From NCBI RefSeq assembly GCF_018873765.1, contig NC_057918.1, forward strand, positions 8,192,862 through 8,256,861: DNA of 64,000 nt. The letters run 5' to 3'. Positions 24,201 to 33,074 of this stretch are shown in pieces (positions within the stretch are counted from its first letter, which is position 1; every line of letters begins with the position of its first letter). Source of the stretch: Telopea speciosissima. Its lineage: Eukaryota > Streptophyta > Magnoliopsida > Proteales > Proteaceae. The notes below the pieces were generated by a model. The model worked only from the letters and a program-made list of their open reading frames with translations. It was not told the origin of the DNA and ran no database searches. A program made the position numbers and the translations under genes.

Positions 24201-24685
24201 ATAACTAAAGAGAACTATACGATAATCCTTGCGTACGGTTCATGAGCATCAACACAAGTAAAAAAAAAAAAAAAACAGAGGCAAGCGTAGTAGCTTTGAG
24301 ACTTGAAATGACGATCACTATATAAATGCATGGAACAAACAAAATCAGTGCCCCACGAAGCAACCTAATGGGAAAATGGACGAAAGGATAGTAAGAAGAC
24401 CTGCAATTGAAGGAGGCTTCTGCGATTTTTCTCGTGTTCGAGACGCTGGATTCTAATTCGAAGCTTAGCACCCTTGTCGGACAATTTGGGAGAGAGAATG
24501 TTGACGTTTTTTGCTAATCTGCAAATCGTTCCATCCAGGTTATGATCAGAAATGATTTGCAAGTCTTCACTCTGAGAGGATTGCTCGTCACGCACGACAT
24601 CCAGTTCTGCTGGATCGTCATCGTTATCGAGAATGACGTTCCAGTCGATAACCAGTGGTTTCTTTCCCTCCTTCCCTCCATCCAT
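3247..24685 (-). CDS. ULP1D: SUMO protease of the ULP1D/OTS1 - ULP1C/OTS2 type (C48 cysteine peptidase)
   Basis: Deconjugates SUMO from proteins (and matures SUMO precursors) in the nucleus; Arabidopsis OTS1/2 act in salt and growth signalling. Coding exons, 5' to 3' on the minus strand: 24685-24401, 20483-20432, 17055-16961, 16871-16549, 15271-15223, 11694-11579, 11329-11234, 9366-9264, 8489-8395, 4920-4795, 4222-4108, 3580-3473, 3396-3247. All have AG/GT borders and matching phases; the total is 1713 nt (570 aa). The start is the ATG before DGGKEGKK, giving the family's VIDW motif near residue 12; an upstream in-frame ATG at 24850 is less likely. The C48 domain covers about residues 310-550: HFFNTYFY, FRRWWKGVNIF, catalytic His407 (HWSLLI), Asp431 (HLDSLG), Gln489 and Cys495 (NDYDCG), all intact. 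Length fits the family (about 570-585 aa). The acceptor of exon 6 is ambiguous and exon 4 has an in-frame insertion. ULP1C and ULP1D cannot be told apart here. Confidence 0.93.
5179..5502 (-). repeat. 3' LTR of the copia element
   Basis: About 324 bp, matching 7388-7731 along most of its length. On the plus strand it begins TATAAGAATATC, a mutated TG end, and finishes TTTTTAACA next to the polypurine tract. It differs from its partner by scattered substitutions and small indels, so the insertion is not recent. Confidence 0.9.
7388..7731 (-). repeat. 5' LTR of the copia element
   Basis: About 344 bp, bounded on the plus strand by TGTAATAATATC and GGTTTAACA. The tRNA-Met type primer-binding site abuts its inner edge, which fixes the minus-strand orientation. 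The ATTAT target duplication follows at 7732. Confidence 0.9.
8650..9124. repeat. 231-bp tandem duplication in intron 8 of the SUMO-protease gene
   Basis: The segment beginning TAGAAACCATCTAATGGATC at 8650 is repeated from 8881 with only about one substitution noticed (AAATTGG against AAATAGG), plus a 12-bp extra TTTATAGACATA near 9070 in the second copy. Both copies lie wholly in the intron between exons 8 and 9, so the coding sequence is untouched. The near identity points to a recent duplication. Confidence 0.9.
9594..11112 (+). mobile_element. TRIM-like, internally deleted gypsy-type LTR element (contains a nested hAT element)
   Basis: Two LTRs begin alike (TGATGCAGATCATA at 9594, TGATACAGATCATA at 10055) and end alike (GATTCCGCATTA at 9921 and 11112). 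AATAG target duplications flank the element (9589-9593, 11113-11117). A primer-binding site (TTTGGTATAAGAGC, about 9922-9935) follows the 5' LTR. Only 133 bp of internal DNA remains; it joins a short ATG-led piece to the end of a polyprotein (LIPRLFKIQGRP) just before a GGAGAAA polypurine stretch. The 5' LTR is about 328 bp. The 3' LTR is longer because the 5' copy is deleted internally and the 3' copy holds a nested element at 10556-10958. It lies in intron 7 of the SUMO-protease gene, opposite in orientation. Confidence 0.82.
10556..10958. mobile_element. Non-autonomous hAT-like element nested in an LTR
   Basis: Ends carry TAAG(A/G)GTGTCAA inverted termini (inner left copy near 10564; right end TTGACACCCTTA). 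Imperfect 8-bp target duplications are seen: GTTATACC before and GTTATATC after. The body is rich in CCGAACCG and its complement. The uninterrupted site survives in the other LTR near 9759 (AAGTCATATCCTTTTC), which confirms the insertion. It shares terminal motifs with the elements at 24956 and 52247. Confidence 0.75.
11667..11694 (-). repeat. 27-bp tandem duplication at the acceptor of SUMO-protease exon 6
   Basis: On the minus strand the unit GGCCAGAGTCACCAGACTAT plus GAAACAG occurs complete at 11694-11668 and again, partly, from 11667 (GGCCAGAGTCACCAGAC). Each copy is preceded by an ACAG acceptor, and both are in frame with TVVLVDEED. Use of the distal or proximal site adds or drops nine residues (GQSHQTMKQ). 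Confidence 0.8.
11877..12572. mobile_element. Non-autonomous hAT element
   Basis: A 696-bp insertion bounded by a perfect 8-bp duplication CTATCTAG (11869-11876 and 12573-12580). The termini are CAATGTTTAAGGTTTC on the left and CAAGGTTCTAGGTTTC as the reverse complement of the right end. A CAAGG-type terminus with an 8-bp duplication is the signature of the hAT superfamily. No transposase ORF is present. It sits in intron 5 of the SUMO-protease gene. Confidence 0.88.
12983..13950 (-). other. Unexplained GC-richer stretch in intron 5 of the SUMO-protease gene
   Basis: About 13690-13950 is clearly richer in GC than its surroundings. Read on the minus strand it has a purine-rich run (GCAGAGAGAGAGAG) and a CACGTG G-box near 13917, like a plant leader. 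Further down at about 13000-13080, after a pyrimidine-rich stretch ending TGCAATTGTTTTTTG, a frame reads FYEAVAAGLAGMAVMKATVQ to a stop. I could not build a phased gene model and recognise no family. It could be a nested non-coding transcript, a captured gene fragment or chance. Confidence 0.25.
14245..14345. repeat. Foldback MITE arm
   Basis: GAATGTTCTCCCCAGCACAGG, followed by a CAGGCACATGGGCAGCCTG palindrome and a GGTGGTCATTGCACCCACCCC centre. This matches the complete element at about 27046-27183, but the right arm is not obvious here, so it is probably truncated. Confidence 0.55.
14590..14935. repeat. GC-richer MITE-like repeat block
   Basis: Contains opposed copies of GGGTGTGAGCATCC / GGATGCTTGTGAGCGCTCCC-type arms and repeated GTGAAATGACC(T/A)CCC motifs like those in the other foldback elements of this window. 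The ends are not fixed. Confidence 0.45.
16605..16667 (-). mobile_element. Retroposed poly(A) tail with 18-bp target-site duplication inside coding exon 4
   Basis: On the plus strand AATTCCCTTTTGATCACC occurs at 16605-16622 and again, identically, at 16650-16667. Between them are 21 T followed by GATAAA. On the coding strand this is a short TTTATC stub plus A21 flanked by 18-bp direct repeats, the hallmark of a severely 5'-truncated LINE-machinery insertion. The added 45 bp equal exactly 15 codons, so the reading frame survives and gains IKKKKKKK plus a second GDQKGI. Confidence 0.85.
17560..18145 (+). mobile_element. Ty3/gypsy-type 3' end remnant (pol tail plus LTR)
   Basis: An open stretch 17584-17835 (FVLPPRFFNTKAPKVEDFI...) ends at a pol-LTR junction resembling the one at about 9985-10060 (TTGATTCCTTGACTTTGCAAAA, then GGGTAGAATTGATGCAG). 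LTR-like sequence with GGGCCTTTGATCCAATG follows and ends around CGATTCCGCTACA. No 5' LTR is recognised. It lies in intron 2 of the SUMO-protease gene. Confidence 0.5.
18146..20400. other. Intron 2 sequence without recognisable features
   Basis: AT-rich intronic DNA of the SUMO-protease gene. A CTATAAAAAGAGG motif near 18462 may be an LTR promoter relic. I see no exon that keeps phase and no further repeat I can delimit. Confidence 0.5.
20484..24400. other. Intron 1 of the SUMO-protease gene (3.9 kb)
   Basis: Long AT-rich intron. Short (TA)n near 23069-23088. Open frames on either strand are short, low in complexity and without recognisable motifs. No delimited transposon seen. Confidence 0.6.
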
Positions 24686-24955
24686 TTCCACGCCCAACGG
24701 AAGCAAAGAAATGAAGAAGACACCTTCAACACTGCCGCACGCAGGTCGGTTGGAATCTGTTTGATGATTCTCTCCGGTTTCTCTCTGCGTCTTTCTTACT
24801 CGAAGACGGGGGAAATTGAAAAAAGAGTCCGAATTGGAAGAAGGAAACAAAAATGACAGAAGCAGAGTGAGTAAACCGGGCGGTCATTTGTCGTTATTTT
24901 GGAGGGTAAATTAAAGTCGTTGATGTTTATGAGACTTGTCATAGTGACATGTAGT

Positions 24956-25874
24956 TAAGGATGTCAATTGGGACGGTTCCCGTTATTTGGGAAGGGATGG
25001 AGTACTGGTACCGGTACTAAAAGTATTAATCCCAATACCGTTCCATTTAGTTAACGGTACCAAACCTAGATCCCAATCTCAATTACTAGTGGGACAGGAT
25101 GGTATCGGTTCTTAAACGGTTCTAGGCACTGTAGAAAAGGGGAAAAAAAGTTTAATTGTTTCTAATAAAGCAGGTTTATTAATGTTGTGGGATTTTTTCA
25201 CTATCATGAAATCTAAGTTGTCTACTGTTTTTTATAAAGCAACTTAAATTATGAAATCATAGTTCGTATAAAAAAAAAATTATGAAATCATAGTTTTACT
25301 TCTTCAAACTCCCTAAGATCACATGTAATAAGTTTTTCCTTTTCTTAAATCTAGAGAAGTCCTACAAAATAGAAGAATCCCATTGTGTTTTCTCTTTGAT
25401 TTTCCCAAACAAAACTTTATTTATCACACATGTCACGTGGTAGTATGGTATGAAATACCTAGTGCAAAAAAGGAAGAACCTAGTACATGTAGTTGGTCGA
25501 GGGAGGAGGGAGTAGCACTGTAGCAGGTTCTATGAGAGACTTCAAGCTACGGCTGTTGACCTGTTGTTCCTCTTTGGATTCAAAAGGCAATTAGTGAAAC
25601 CCTAATGAGTCGTAATTCTTATACCCTTTCTAAAAAAAAAATGATCTTATATACTCTTTCTTTTTAAACGGTGTTAGTAGTTTCGGTACCATCCGGTACC
25701 TAATTGGTCTTTCGGTACTGGTACCGTTGGGAATCTTGTCCCATCCCATTTATCATTCGGTACCAAAATCAGATACCAGTACCGTTCTATTAGTAAATGG
25801 GACGATCCGATACAGGATTTTAGCGGAACGATATTGGGACGGTTCCCGATTCCAGTCCCAAATTGACACCCTTA
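24956..25874. mobile_element. Non-autonomous hAT-like element, copy A
   Basis: A 919-bp insertion with perfect 8-bp target duplication CATGTAGT (24948-24955 and 25875-25882) and termini TAAGGATGTCAATTGGGACGG / CCAAATTGACACCCTTA. Subterminal DNA is full of GGTACCGGTACC-type motifs. The interior (about 25200-25500) matches the element at 52247-53149 in opposite orientation. No transposase. It lies about 270 bp upstream of the SUMO-protease ATG, within reach of its promoter. Confidence 0.9.
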
Positions 25875-26639
25875 CATGTAGTAATAACAAACTATAAGGG
25901 TGTGTTTGGTTGGCAAGAAAGGGATAAAATAGAAGAAGAAAAAATAAATAAAATAAAAATTTAAGGTATTTTCAGGATGGATGAGGGTTGGGATTTTCTG
26001 GCCTGAGTTAGGGCGGGGCCGGGCCTGGGCCCAGTTAAGGGAACTCAGGGTTGGGTTGGACTTTTAAAAGGCCTAGCACAACCTGATCCTGTTGCAATCG
26101 TATCACATATAGTCCATGCTCTATGCATAACTCACAAGAAAAGTACCAAAAAAAAAGAGAGAGTATTCCTTGTCAAAGCATTAGTATCATTGAACAAAAT
26201 GAAACTATGTTATGCGAATTAGTTGTAGAGAATAAGTCCAATGATTTTGTTTAACAATTCAATCTTTCAAAATCAAGTGATTTTATGAGGACTTCGAGAT
26301 TATTTAATTTGGTTTTGAAAGGGAGGATTTTTCCGGAAAAAACTTCCTCATAATGAAGAGTTGTTGGCCTCGCAATCCGGTCCTCTATGTTAGTTTAACA
26401 CTACCTTAACAAATAAATCGGCTCTCTATTTGAAACTCAGGTTTCAATTGATTATCTCAAACACTTTGCATGCCAAAATTGATTCACGATCAAATTGATC
26501 CAAGCACCCTAATGCATTCGATAATGAATTTCAACTAAATCATACCAAACAGAGTCTTAATTTTTTAAAGTCCAATGTATGATACTAAATGTTTTCAAAG
26601 TGTAGATGTATAGTTATTTTTCTTTAACCACGATTTAGA

Positions 26640-26760
26640 GTTGAGATCGACAAAGGGTCTGGAAACAGCCTCTCTGTGAAAGCGGGGGTAAGGCTGTGTA
26701 CGTTATAACCTTTTCCAAACACCGCAATGGCTGGAGCCTTGTGCACTGAAATGCCCCCAC
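26640..26760 (+). mobile_element. Au-type SINE (3' portion)
   Basis: Contains GGTCTGGAAACAGCCTCTCT, GGGGTAAGGCTGTGTACG and GGCTGGAGCCTTGTGCACTG in this order, the conserved 3' body of the plant Au SINE family. The tRNA-like head is not clear, so this is a 5'-truncated copy. Confidence 0.8.
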
Positions 26761-27045
26761 TATTCCTCAAAAGATTAAGATTACAAGATTATTAGACACA
26801 AGTGTCAATAAAATAAAGAAGAAAAAAATTCTTTTACTAAAAGAATATTTCTATATAGCAATAAAAATCTCCCCTTAAATCTCTTTATATTTTTTTTGTG
26901 TTTTTAATCTAAATCCAACTTTACAAGTTCGGAAGTCTCTAAATAATATGGTTGCCTTACAAAACCTCCTTCTTGTTTTTTTTGGGGAGGGTGGGGGGTG
27001 TAAAACGAAATCTATGTATCACTTAAAATAAAATAAAATAATATA

Positions 27046-27183
27046 TGGAAGAATGTTCTCTGTGTCGCATTGTAGCCTGCGCCCAGGCACATGGACAGCC
27101 TATGAGGGGGGCAGGGTGGTCATTGCGTCCATCCCCATGTGCCTGGGCACAGCCTGCGCTACGGCACAGAGAACAGCACCCCG
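27046..27183. mobile_element. Foldback MITE (near-complete palindrome)
   Basis: Left arm GTTCTCTGTGTCGCATTGTAG...CAGGCACATGG and right arm CCATGTGCCTGGGCACAGCC...GGCACAGAGAAC are reverse complements over about 45 bp around a GGTGGTCATTGC centre. Short spacer, no coding content. Target duplication not resolved. Confidence 0.75.
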
Positions 27184-27280
27184 TAATTCTATGATCAATA
27201 CAATAAAATCTCCAACCAAAAAACCGATGGTTCAAGGTCTTTTGAACTCTTTTAAGGTTGTATTGTTGGTCATCCAATCT

Positions 27281-27466
27281 GCGATATCCTCTACTGCCGA
27301 GCTGCCCGATAGGACCGTGCTGCCAAGACACAGCGAAACGTGCAATGACCGCCTTACCCCTACCTGAGCGCCTTACCCGAATGGGGGTAAAGCGATCATT
27401 GCATGCCTCACCGTGTCTTGACAGCACGATCCTGCCGGACAACTCGGTAATAGAGGATCCAAATTG
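27281..27466. mobile_element. 186-bp foldback MITE with 8-bp target duplication
   Basis: Flanked by TCCAATCT at 27273-27280 and 27467-27474. The arms (TATCCTCTACTGCCGAGCTG... and its complement ending CTCGGTAATAGAGGAT) pair for about 75 bp with mismatches. The arm sequence and the length of 186 bp resemble the MITE nested at 50977-51162, so both are one hAT-type family. Confidence 0.82.
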
Positions 27467-27552
27467 TCCAATCTAGTATCTTCTAGTTAAAAGATGAACA
27501 ATAGATAAATAAAATAATCCCAACCTCTCTCATATGACTTGTTTTTTTGGAA

Positions 27553-28672
27553 TTGGATAATTTACACATACCACCCCTGAGGTTTGACGAAAGGATAATT
27601 TTACCCCCCAGTTTTGAAAAATTCTACGTACCCCTTGAGTTGAGGTTTACAAATGCTAACACTTACCCCCAATTCCAGCGATGTCAAATGTCAGAACATG
27701 CCATTTTAGCTGCCTCTTCTAGTCTTTCTCCTCTGTTTCTTCTACCCTTCTACCCAGATAAAATACAGCTTAATCAATCGACCAATTATGATTTTTAATT
27801 GTCTTTATGCCGTATGATGGGATTTCTACAATCTCAATGTGAACAGTTATTGCAGTTCATGATGGCAAGAGTAACAACTGAAGAAATGTATCGCTGCCTT
27901 TGCAGTGGTCTTCACCCTTATCCTTTTTCTTTATCTTTTATCTTTTGTAACAAGAGTTTATCATCACCAGCGTCTGTAACTTGCAAAACCCGAAAGTAGC
28001 TAATAATCCAGTACCCAAGATCCTAAAAAAGCATCAATTTTTCAAGCTGAATCCTTCCGAAACCACTGAAAAACCCACTTAAAATATGACCCTCCACCTG
28101 GTAACAAACTATTAACTTTGAAAAAAAAACCCCAGAAGCCAAAATCGATATACAAATAAACGAAACCAATTTACCGTATCTTTATCAAGATCAAAATCGC
28201 CCTTTTTAACTTCTTGTTCTAAACTACATATAGTCTATACTCTTTTCGCCTCTGCAAATCGCTTCTTTCTCTATCTCCAAATTTCAGATCGACCAACCTT
28301 GACCTTCGATCTTCTATGTGTTGCAGGGTAAGAAATAGAGAGAAATGGTAAGAAAAGGGCGACGTTTTGATCAATCCAATCTCCAACCATGGAAGCTCAA
28401 ACCCAGCTTCAACTCCATCATGAGTTGTCGGTGCGCAAAGGGGGAGGATTTGGGATTTTACCCCAATTTCAAACCCTAAATGGTTGAAAGGGTTTTGAAA
28501 CCCAATGATAAGGGCAATTCAGTCAAATCTAAATTTTAAAGCAATTATTCATGAATTAACGGAATGGGCTTATTTGTTACCGTTTGCAAACCTCAGGGGT
28601 ACGCAGAATTTTTCAAAACTGGGAGGTAAAATTATCCTTTAGTCAAACCTCAGGGATGGTATGTGTAAATTA
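27553..28672. mobile_element. MULE-like element with ~95-bp terminal inverted repeats
   Basis: The left end (ATAATTTACACATACCACCC onward) and the reverse complement of the right end agree over about 95 bp, including CCTGAGGTTTGAC(G/T)AAAGGATAATTTTACC. About 1.1 kb long. The interior has gene-like pieces (pyrimidine-rich leader-like tract near 28240-28330, splice-like TTGCAGGGTAAG) but no ORF I can assign. Long inverted repeats suggest Mutator; poly(T) flanks hide any 9-bp duplication. Confidence 0.7.
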
Positions 28673-28689
28673 CCTCTTTTTTTTTAAAG

Positions 28690-29400
28690 CCCCTCGTGTG
28701 CTGTTTCACTTTTTAATAATACAACACTGATGAACCCTTTGTTTCTATTGCCAAATTTATCAACTAATCATAGTTATGGATAGCATCTCAGCTATACTTT
28801 TGGTGAAAAAGAAATGCATTGAAATTAAAAGAAAGATAAGAAACTATGAGAAAAATAATAATAATGTGTCCCTACCAATTCCTACTCTTGGATAAAGCTG
28901 CTAGGTTAATATGAGAAAGTTTACATAACATCTGTCCTTTTTTTTTTTGTGAAGATGTCCTATGACATCCCATTTAAATTGCACTAGTGATTTCTTGTTT
29001 GATCCCTCGTGCCTCGGCCTATTGTGCTGATCCTGTAATTCCAAAATCCATATGCGCAAAGACAAAGTGATTGTTAACGATCACAACACATACGCATCTG
29101 TTTTCTTTTGTGTTGGATTCAAAACTACTATCCGAAAAAATGAAAGTTTGATTAATGGAAGGTAAACCGATATAGAAGCCTAGAGGTAGGGATTATGGGA
29201 ATTCAAGTTGGTCAATTGGTCTTCGGTGGTGAGGGTGGGTAGATGATAGAAGAGAAAAAAGATCATTGATCCATCGATTGATTAGATGCATCAGCTGAAA
29301 TGGATTGGAGTAGATGTTACGAAAGGTTAGATTATTTATAGCTTACCAAATAAAATAACCTGTGATCGAAGTAATACTAAGAATAAAGGATTATTAGAAA
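28690..29400. other. Intergenic DNA, no gene seen
   Basis: AT-rich spacer between the MULE-like element and a gypsy fragment. Some of it may belong to the same decayed gypsy element, but I see no diagnostic motif. Confidence 0.4.
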
Positions 29401-29401
29401 T

Positions 29402-29545
29402 AATGGAATATCCTAAATGGTTGGTCAACATTGTGCTAGTACCCAAGAAAGATGGATGAGTGCGAATGTGCTTAGACTTAAAGGACCTAAACAAAGCAAA
29501 TCCAAAGGATGACTTCCTAGTTCCCTCTACCAATACGGCCTTCTA
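29402..29545 (+). pseudogene. Ty3/gypsy reverse-transcriptase fragment
   Basis: Reads EYPKWLVNIVLVPKKDG, stop, VRMCLDLKDLNKANPKDDF. This is the start of a gypsy RT domain (YPxWLxNxVxVxKK and the DLNKAxPKDxF block). An in-frame TGA interrupts it, and no LTR, integrase or further pol sequence is recognisable around it. Confidence 0.85.
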
Positions 29546-29633
29546 TCTGACTCCGTGACTAGATGGTAATACAATGGCACCCGAGTACATGCCTTCTATC
29601 TTTTATGAGAAGGGTTTTGTTGTGAATATTAGC

Positions 29634-29826
29634 TTTTCGGAGGATCGAGATCCTCTCCAGATCACTTGTGCACCGGACAATGTCCAGCGCACATCGTGCG
29701 GCTGGGGGGCTTCGATCCACACCATTGCACACATCCCGATGTAATGGCGTGTGGATCGAGGCCTCCCCAGCAGGACGATGTGCGCTAGACACCAATCCGC
29801 ACGGGAGAGGATCTCAATCCTTTCCG
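29634..29826. mobile_element. Foldback MITE
   Basis: Arms beginning TTTCGGAGGATCGAGATCCTCTCC and ending GGAGAGGATCTCAATCCTTTCC are inverted repeats that continue through CGCACATCGTG(C/T) and CGATCCACAC toward the centre. About 193 bp, no coding content. Confidence 0.75.
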
Positions 29827-30139
29827 GATGCCTTGAGCCACCCATGTGTTTCGACATGCAAAGAGATAGATGACCATGATAGTAACTTTTTTACCCCCAA
29901 AAACAAAAATGATAGTAACTTTAGGCCACTACGTACATTTGACCTTTTTCCTTATCATCTGAGCATTGTTTTGTCAGAGACCAAGTATATATATTTTTTC
30001 CGACTATTGTTGTATGGCTTCCAATGTTGAAGTGGTTTTTACCAAAAAAAAATAAAAATTGAAATGGTGTGTTACATTCATAACTATGCTGATTTAAAAA
30101 GAAAATTAACTTATAGAATTGCATCAAAAGCAAATGACT

Positions 30140-30300
30140 AAATGATAATTGGGGGAGGGTTGATTACCAGGCTGTGTGGTCCCCACACTAGAGGGGGGAC
30201 CAACAAGGAAGCACACAAAGGCATCTAACAGTAGGGGTGGGGCAATCATTTGCCCCCTCTTGTGTGTGGGTAAGGGGGACAACGTTCTTCTTTCCATAAT
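30140..30300. repeat. MITE-like GC-richer repeat
   Basis: Partly palindromic block (TGTGTGGTCCCCACAC, GGGGGGACC; CCCCCTCTTGTGTGTGGG, GGGGGACAACGTTCTTC) around a GGGGTGGGGCAATCATTTGCCCCC centre. It resembles the other foldback elements, but arms are weak and ends uncertain. Confidence 0.45.
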
Positions 30301-31146
30301 AATCATAATAATTTTTACCTTTGTTATTCAAGTCTTACATGTAATTAAACAATGATTTCAAATAGGACCCTTCAACATCAACCCTAGTATCATTTTTTTG
30401 GTCTACTTCATACAACTAAGGATGTGGATGTACATAGATAGTCCAAAATCCATTGGAGAATCCATATTTGAAAAATCTTCTTGAAAATATTTATATTTGA
30501 TCCATTTATAGTCAAAACATCCTGAATTGCAAAGACCAATTGACCCATTATTTGGTTAAACGATTAAGTTGGCTAAATGGGTCTAAGGCATGGTTTGAGG
30601 TATGAGTACTGTATTGTTCATATTGAATGATACGTATCGGTTTCAAGTGACCGATCTTAATACCATGCTGATACTATATGGATGACACGGTACAGACAAG
30701 AGATAAACTGATAAAAAAAACCTATTTTTAAAAGAGAATCATAGACAAATTTGTTCAATACAATCGATCTGACACCATATCGATATTTTGACCGATACCC
30801 ATTCATCTAAGGCCTTCAAACAATTGTGGAAGGAAATAGATCAATCATTGCATGATTTTTGTTTCATTATGTTTTTTCTTTTCTAGGTATCCAAACAAAT
30901 AAATGCAAACAACCCGACTTCTTCAACTCTCATCGAAAAAACCACAATTGAGAGATTAAATTTTTCCATTTCCGGCTAACCATTGTTAAAGAGTGTTTAA
31001 CCAAAATCTCAAAAGCAAATGGCTGCAAAAAAAACGACAGACGTCGACGAGAAGATCGACGAACGATGACGACGAGAACAACTCAAAAAAAAATTCTAAA
31101 AAAAAGTGAATCAACTGGAAAGAGTTTCCAGTGTTGATCATTGGTG

Positions 31147-32495
31147 TCAAATCGTCTCTTGAGTGGAGAGTTCCACCTGAGATTGAGATTCCTTCCCTGT
31201 ATCATCGTCTTTTGGTGTTGATCTGTAGTAGATTCCATATAGTATGAGTTGAGCTAAACCTCCCAGTGTTCCTATTGCATTTCCAGTCTGCAACATCACA
31301 AATTCCACTTATCAGTCCAAGAATTAAACTCTTCACGTAGTTTTTTTGTTTCTCTTTCTAATAATAGATAAAAGATTAAATTACCAGGAGGAATGGATCG
31401 AAACGGAGGAGCGCATAAATCAACCAACACACACCATTGAGAAAATTGGTCAGCGAGAGCAGAAATGGCATGTATTTAACACTCTTTGTTGTGATGACCT
31501 TTTTCTGGGGAAAAAAAAAATTCACAGAGAAACAAAAAAGAGAGTGAGAAAGGGGAAATTGAAGGAAAGAAGCGCAGCAGTAGTAGCAGAGTATAAACTT
31601 ACCATGATAAGGAGTGGCGACAGGTACATACAACAATTGAAGAACACACAAATAATCCCAACAAACAGAGTCCTCCTGGTGGTTGTGTGAAAACAGAGAA
31701 GCGCAATGACCACTATCACTGCAAAGAAAATTGCTTCAACCAACAGCACCAGACCAATTTTCATCTGCAATCAACAAATTAATAACCAAAATAGTGAATG
31801 TTTCAGTTCGTATTCTTGTAGAAAATTTAGTTTAGAAATTCCATCGTTTAGGTTAACGTACTCTCTTTTTGTTGGTGCCGTAAATGATAAAGACGAGGAT
31901 ATAGATGATCTCCAAAAAGAGACCGACGCTATTAATGGTGATAACAAGTAAACTATGGGGATGAACAAAGGGAAGACCATAGAAGACCCACATCGAACAA
32001 TTCAATATAGATGCAAGGTACGGATCAGGTTCGAATCCCTCCACCGCCTTCATCTTCCATATCTTGTATATAGTTGGCCTGCAAGTATGTACCAATCGAT
32101 TGTTCAATAACAAAATCTAAAATTACAAATTATATATAACAGAAACAGAGAGAGACGGAGATAGAAAGTTACATCGGAGATGCAAACAAGAAGAAAGATA
32201 TCACATTTCCTGCAACCAAAGACAAAGATCGAAAAAATTATGAATTCTTGCTGTAAAAAGTATAGAAATCATTACAAGAAGGTCCAGTACTGATCTATTA
32301 ACTATTTAAGAACACTTCAATTATTAATGCTCAAAGATTTCAATAATAAAGAAATAATTCATGGATTGAGAAAAAAAAAAGGAAAGAAATTCTAAATCAA
32401 AATCTAATCAACTAATGTAGTTTGGAATTGATCTGGATTCGCTTAAAGTTACCAATGACTCCGATGACAGTCCGAATGGATTCCGTATCAACCAT
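31147..32495 (-). CDS. SWEET: SWEET sugar transporter, clade II (SWEET4-8 type)
   Basis: Membrane uniporter that moves hexoses across the plasma membrane. Six coding exons, 5' to 3': 32495-32453, 32209-32173, 32078-31862, 31764-31603, 31504-31385, 31287-31147. All junctions are GT/AG and in phase; total 720 nt, 239 aa (family about 235-300). Two MtN3/saliva repeats, about residues 10-95 and 130-215, give the expected seven membrane helices. Recognisable blocks: [59 protein letters not shown]. Putative substrate-pocket residues Asn76, Asn196, Trp57 and Trp180 are present. The motif before Asn196 reads TGNAIG where most family members have PN. The short acidic C-tail ([12 protein letters not shown]) has no known signal. 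Best match by eye is SWEET5/SWEET4, which favours glucose-type hexose transport; the exact member is uncertain. Confidence 0.95.
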
Positions 32496-32767
32496 CTTTG
32501 TCTGACTCTTCTTCACAGATCAAGCAACACAGCAATTAGAGAAAGAAAAAAGAGAGTGTTTCTTGGATGGGGATCAAAGGAACACAGGAAAAAAAAAACA
32601 AAGAACTGATCGGTTTAAGTAAGAAATCAACTAGAACTCGGCTGCATTGGGAGAGTTTGAGTTTGAGTCGAAAACAAATTGTAGAGATCGATAGGGATGA
32701 AAAGTGATTTTGTTTTTTCAATTTTTGAATCGATTGAAACGAAAGAGTTTTTTATCCATTTGTATTG

Positions 32768-32779
32768 GATTTTATAGTT
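32768..32779 (-). promoter_or_regulatory. Candidate TATA box of the SWEET gene
   Basis: On the minus strand CTATAAAATCC lies about 275 bp upstream of the SWEET ATG. This fits a transcription start near 32740 and a leader of about 245 nt. Position and consensus are the only evidence. Confidence 0.4.
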
Positions 32780-33074
32780 TTATCTTTACCAGAAGAACAC
32801 TTGACGGGACGGAAGACTAGCGAATTTAAGGTGGCGGGAAAACCTCTTATCTTGGCCGAAAACACAGAAACGACCACTTGGGTGTTGGATTGCATGACTT
32901 CCATCTGACGGTTATTTTTTTACATTATTGACCTTATTTGTTATACTTATTACTAAATGAAGCCATCCATTATTATCCTATTCTTAAAACTGACAAGTGT
33001 CAGTTCCATTCATAACTGATCCGAATTACCAAAACAAAAGCTGAATTCCCTTTCCGGTAGCATTCCGCAAATAC

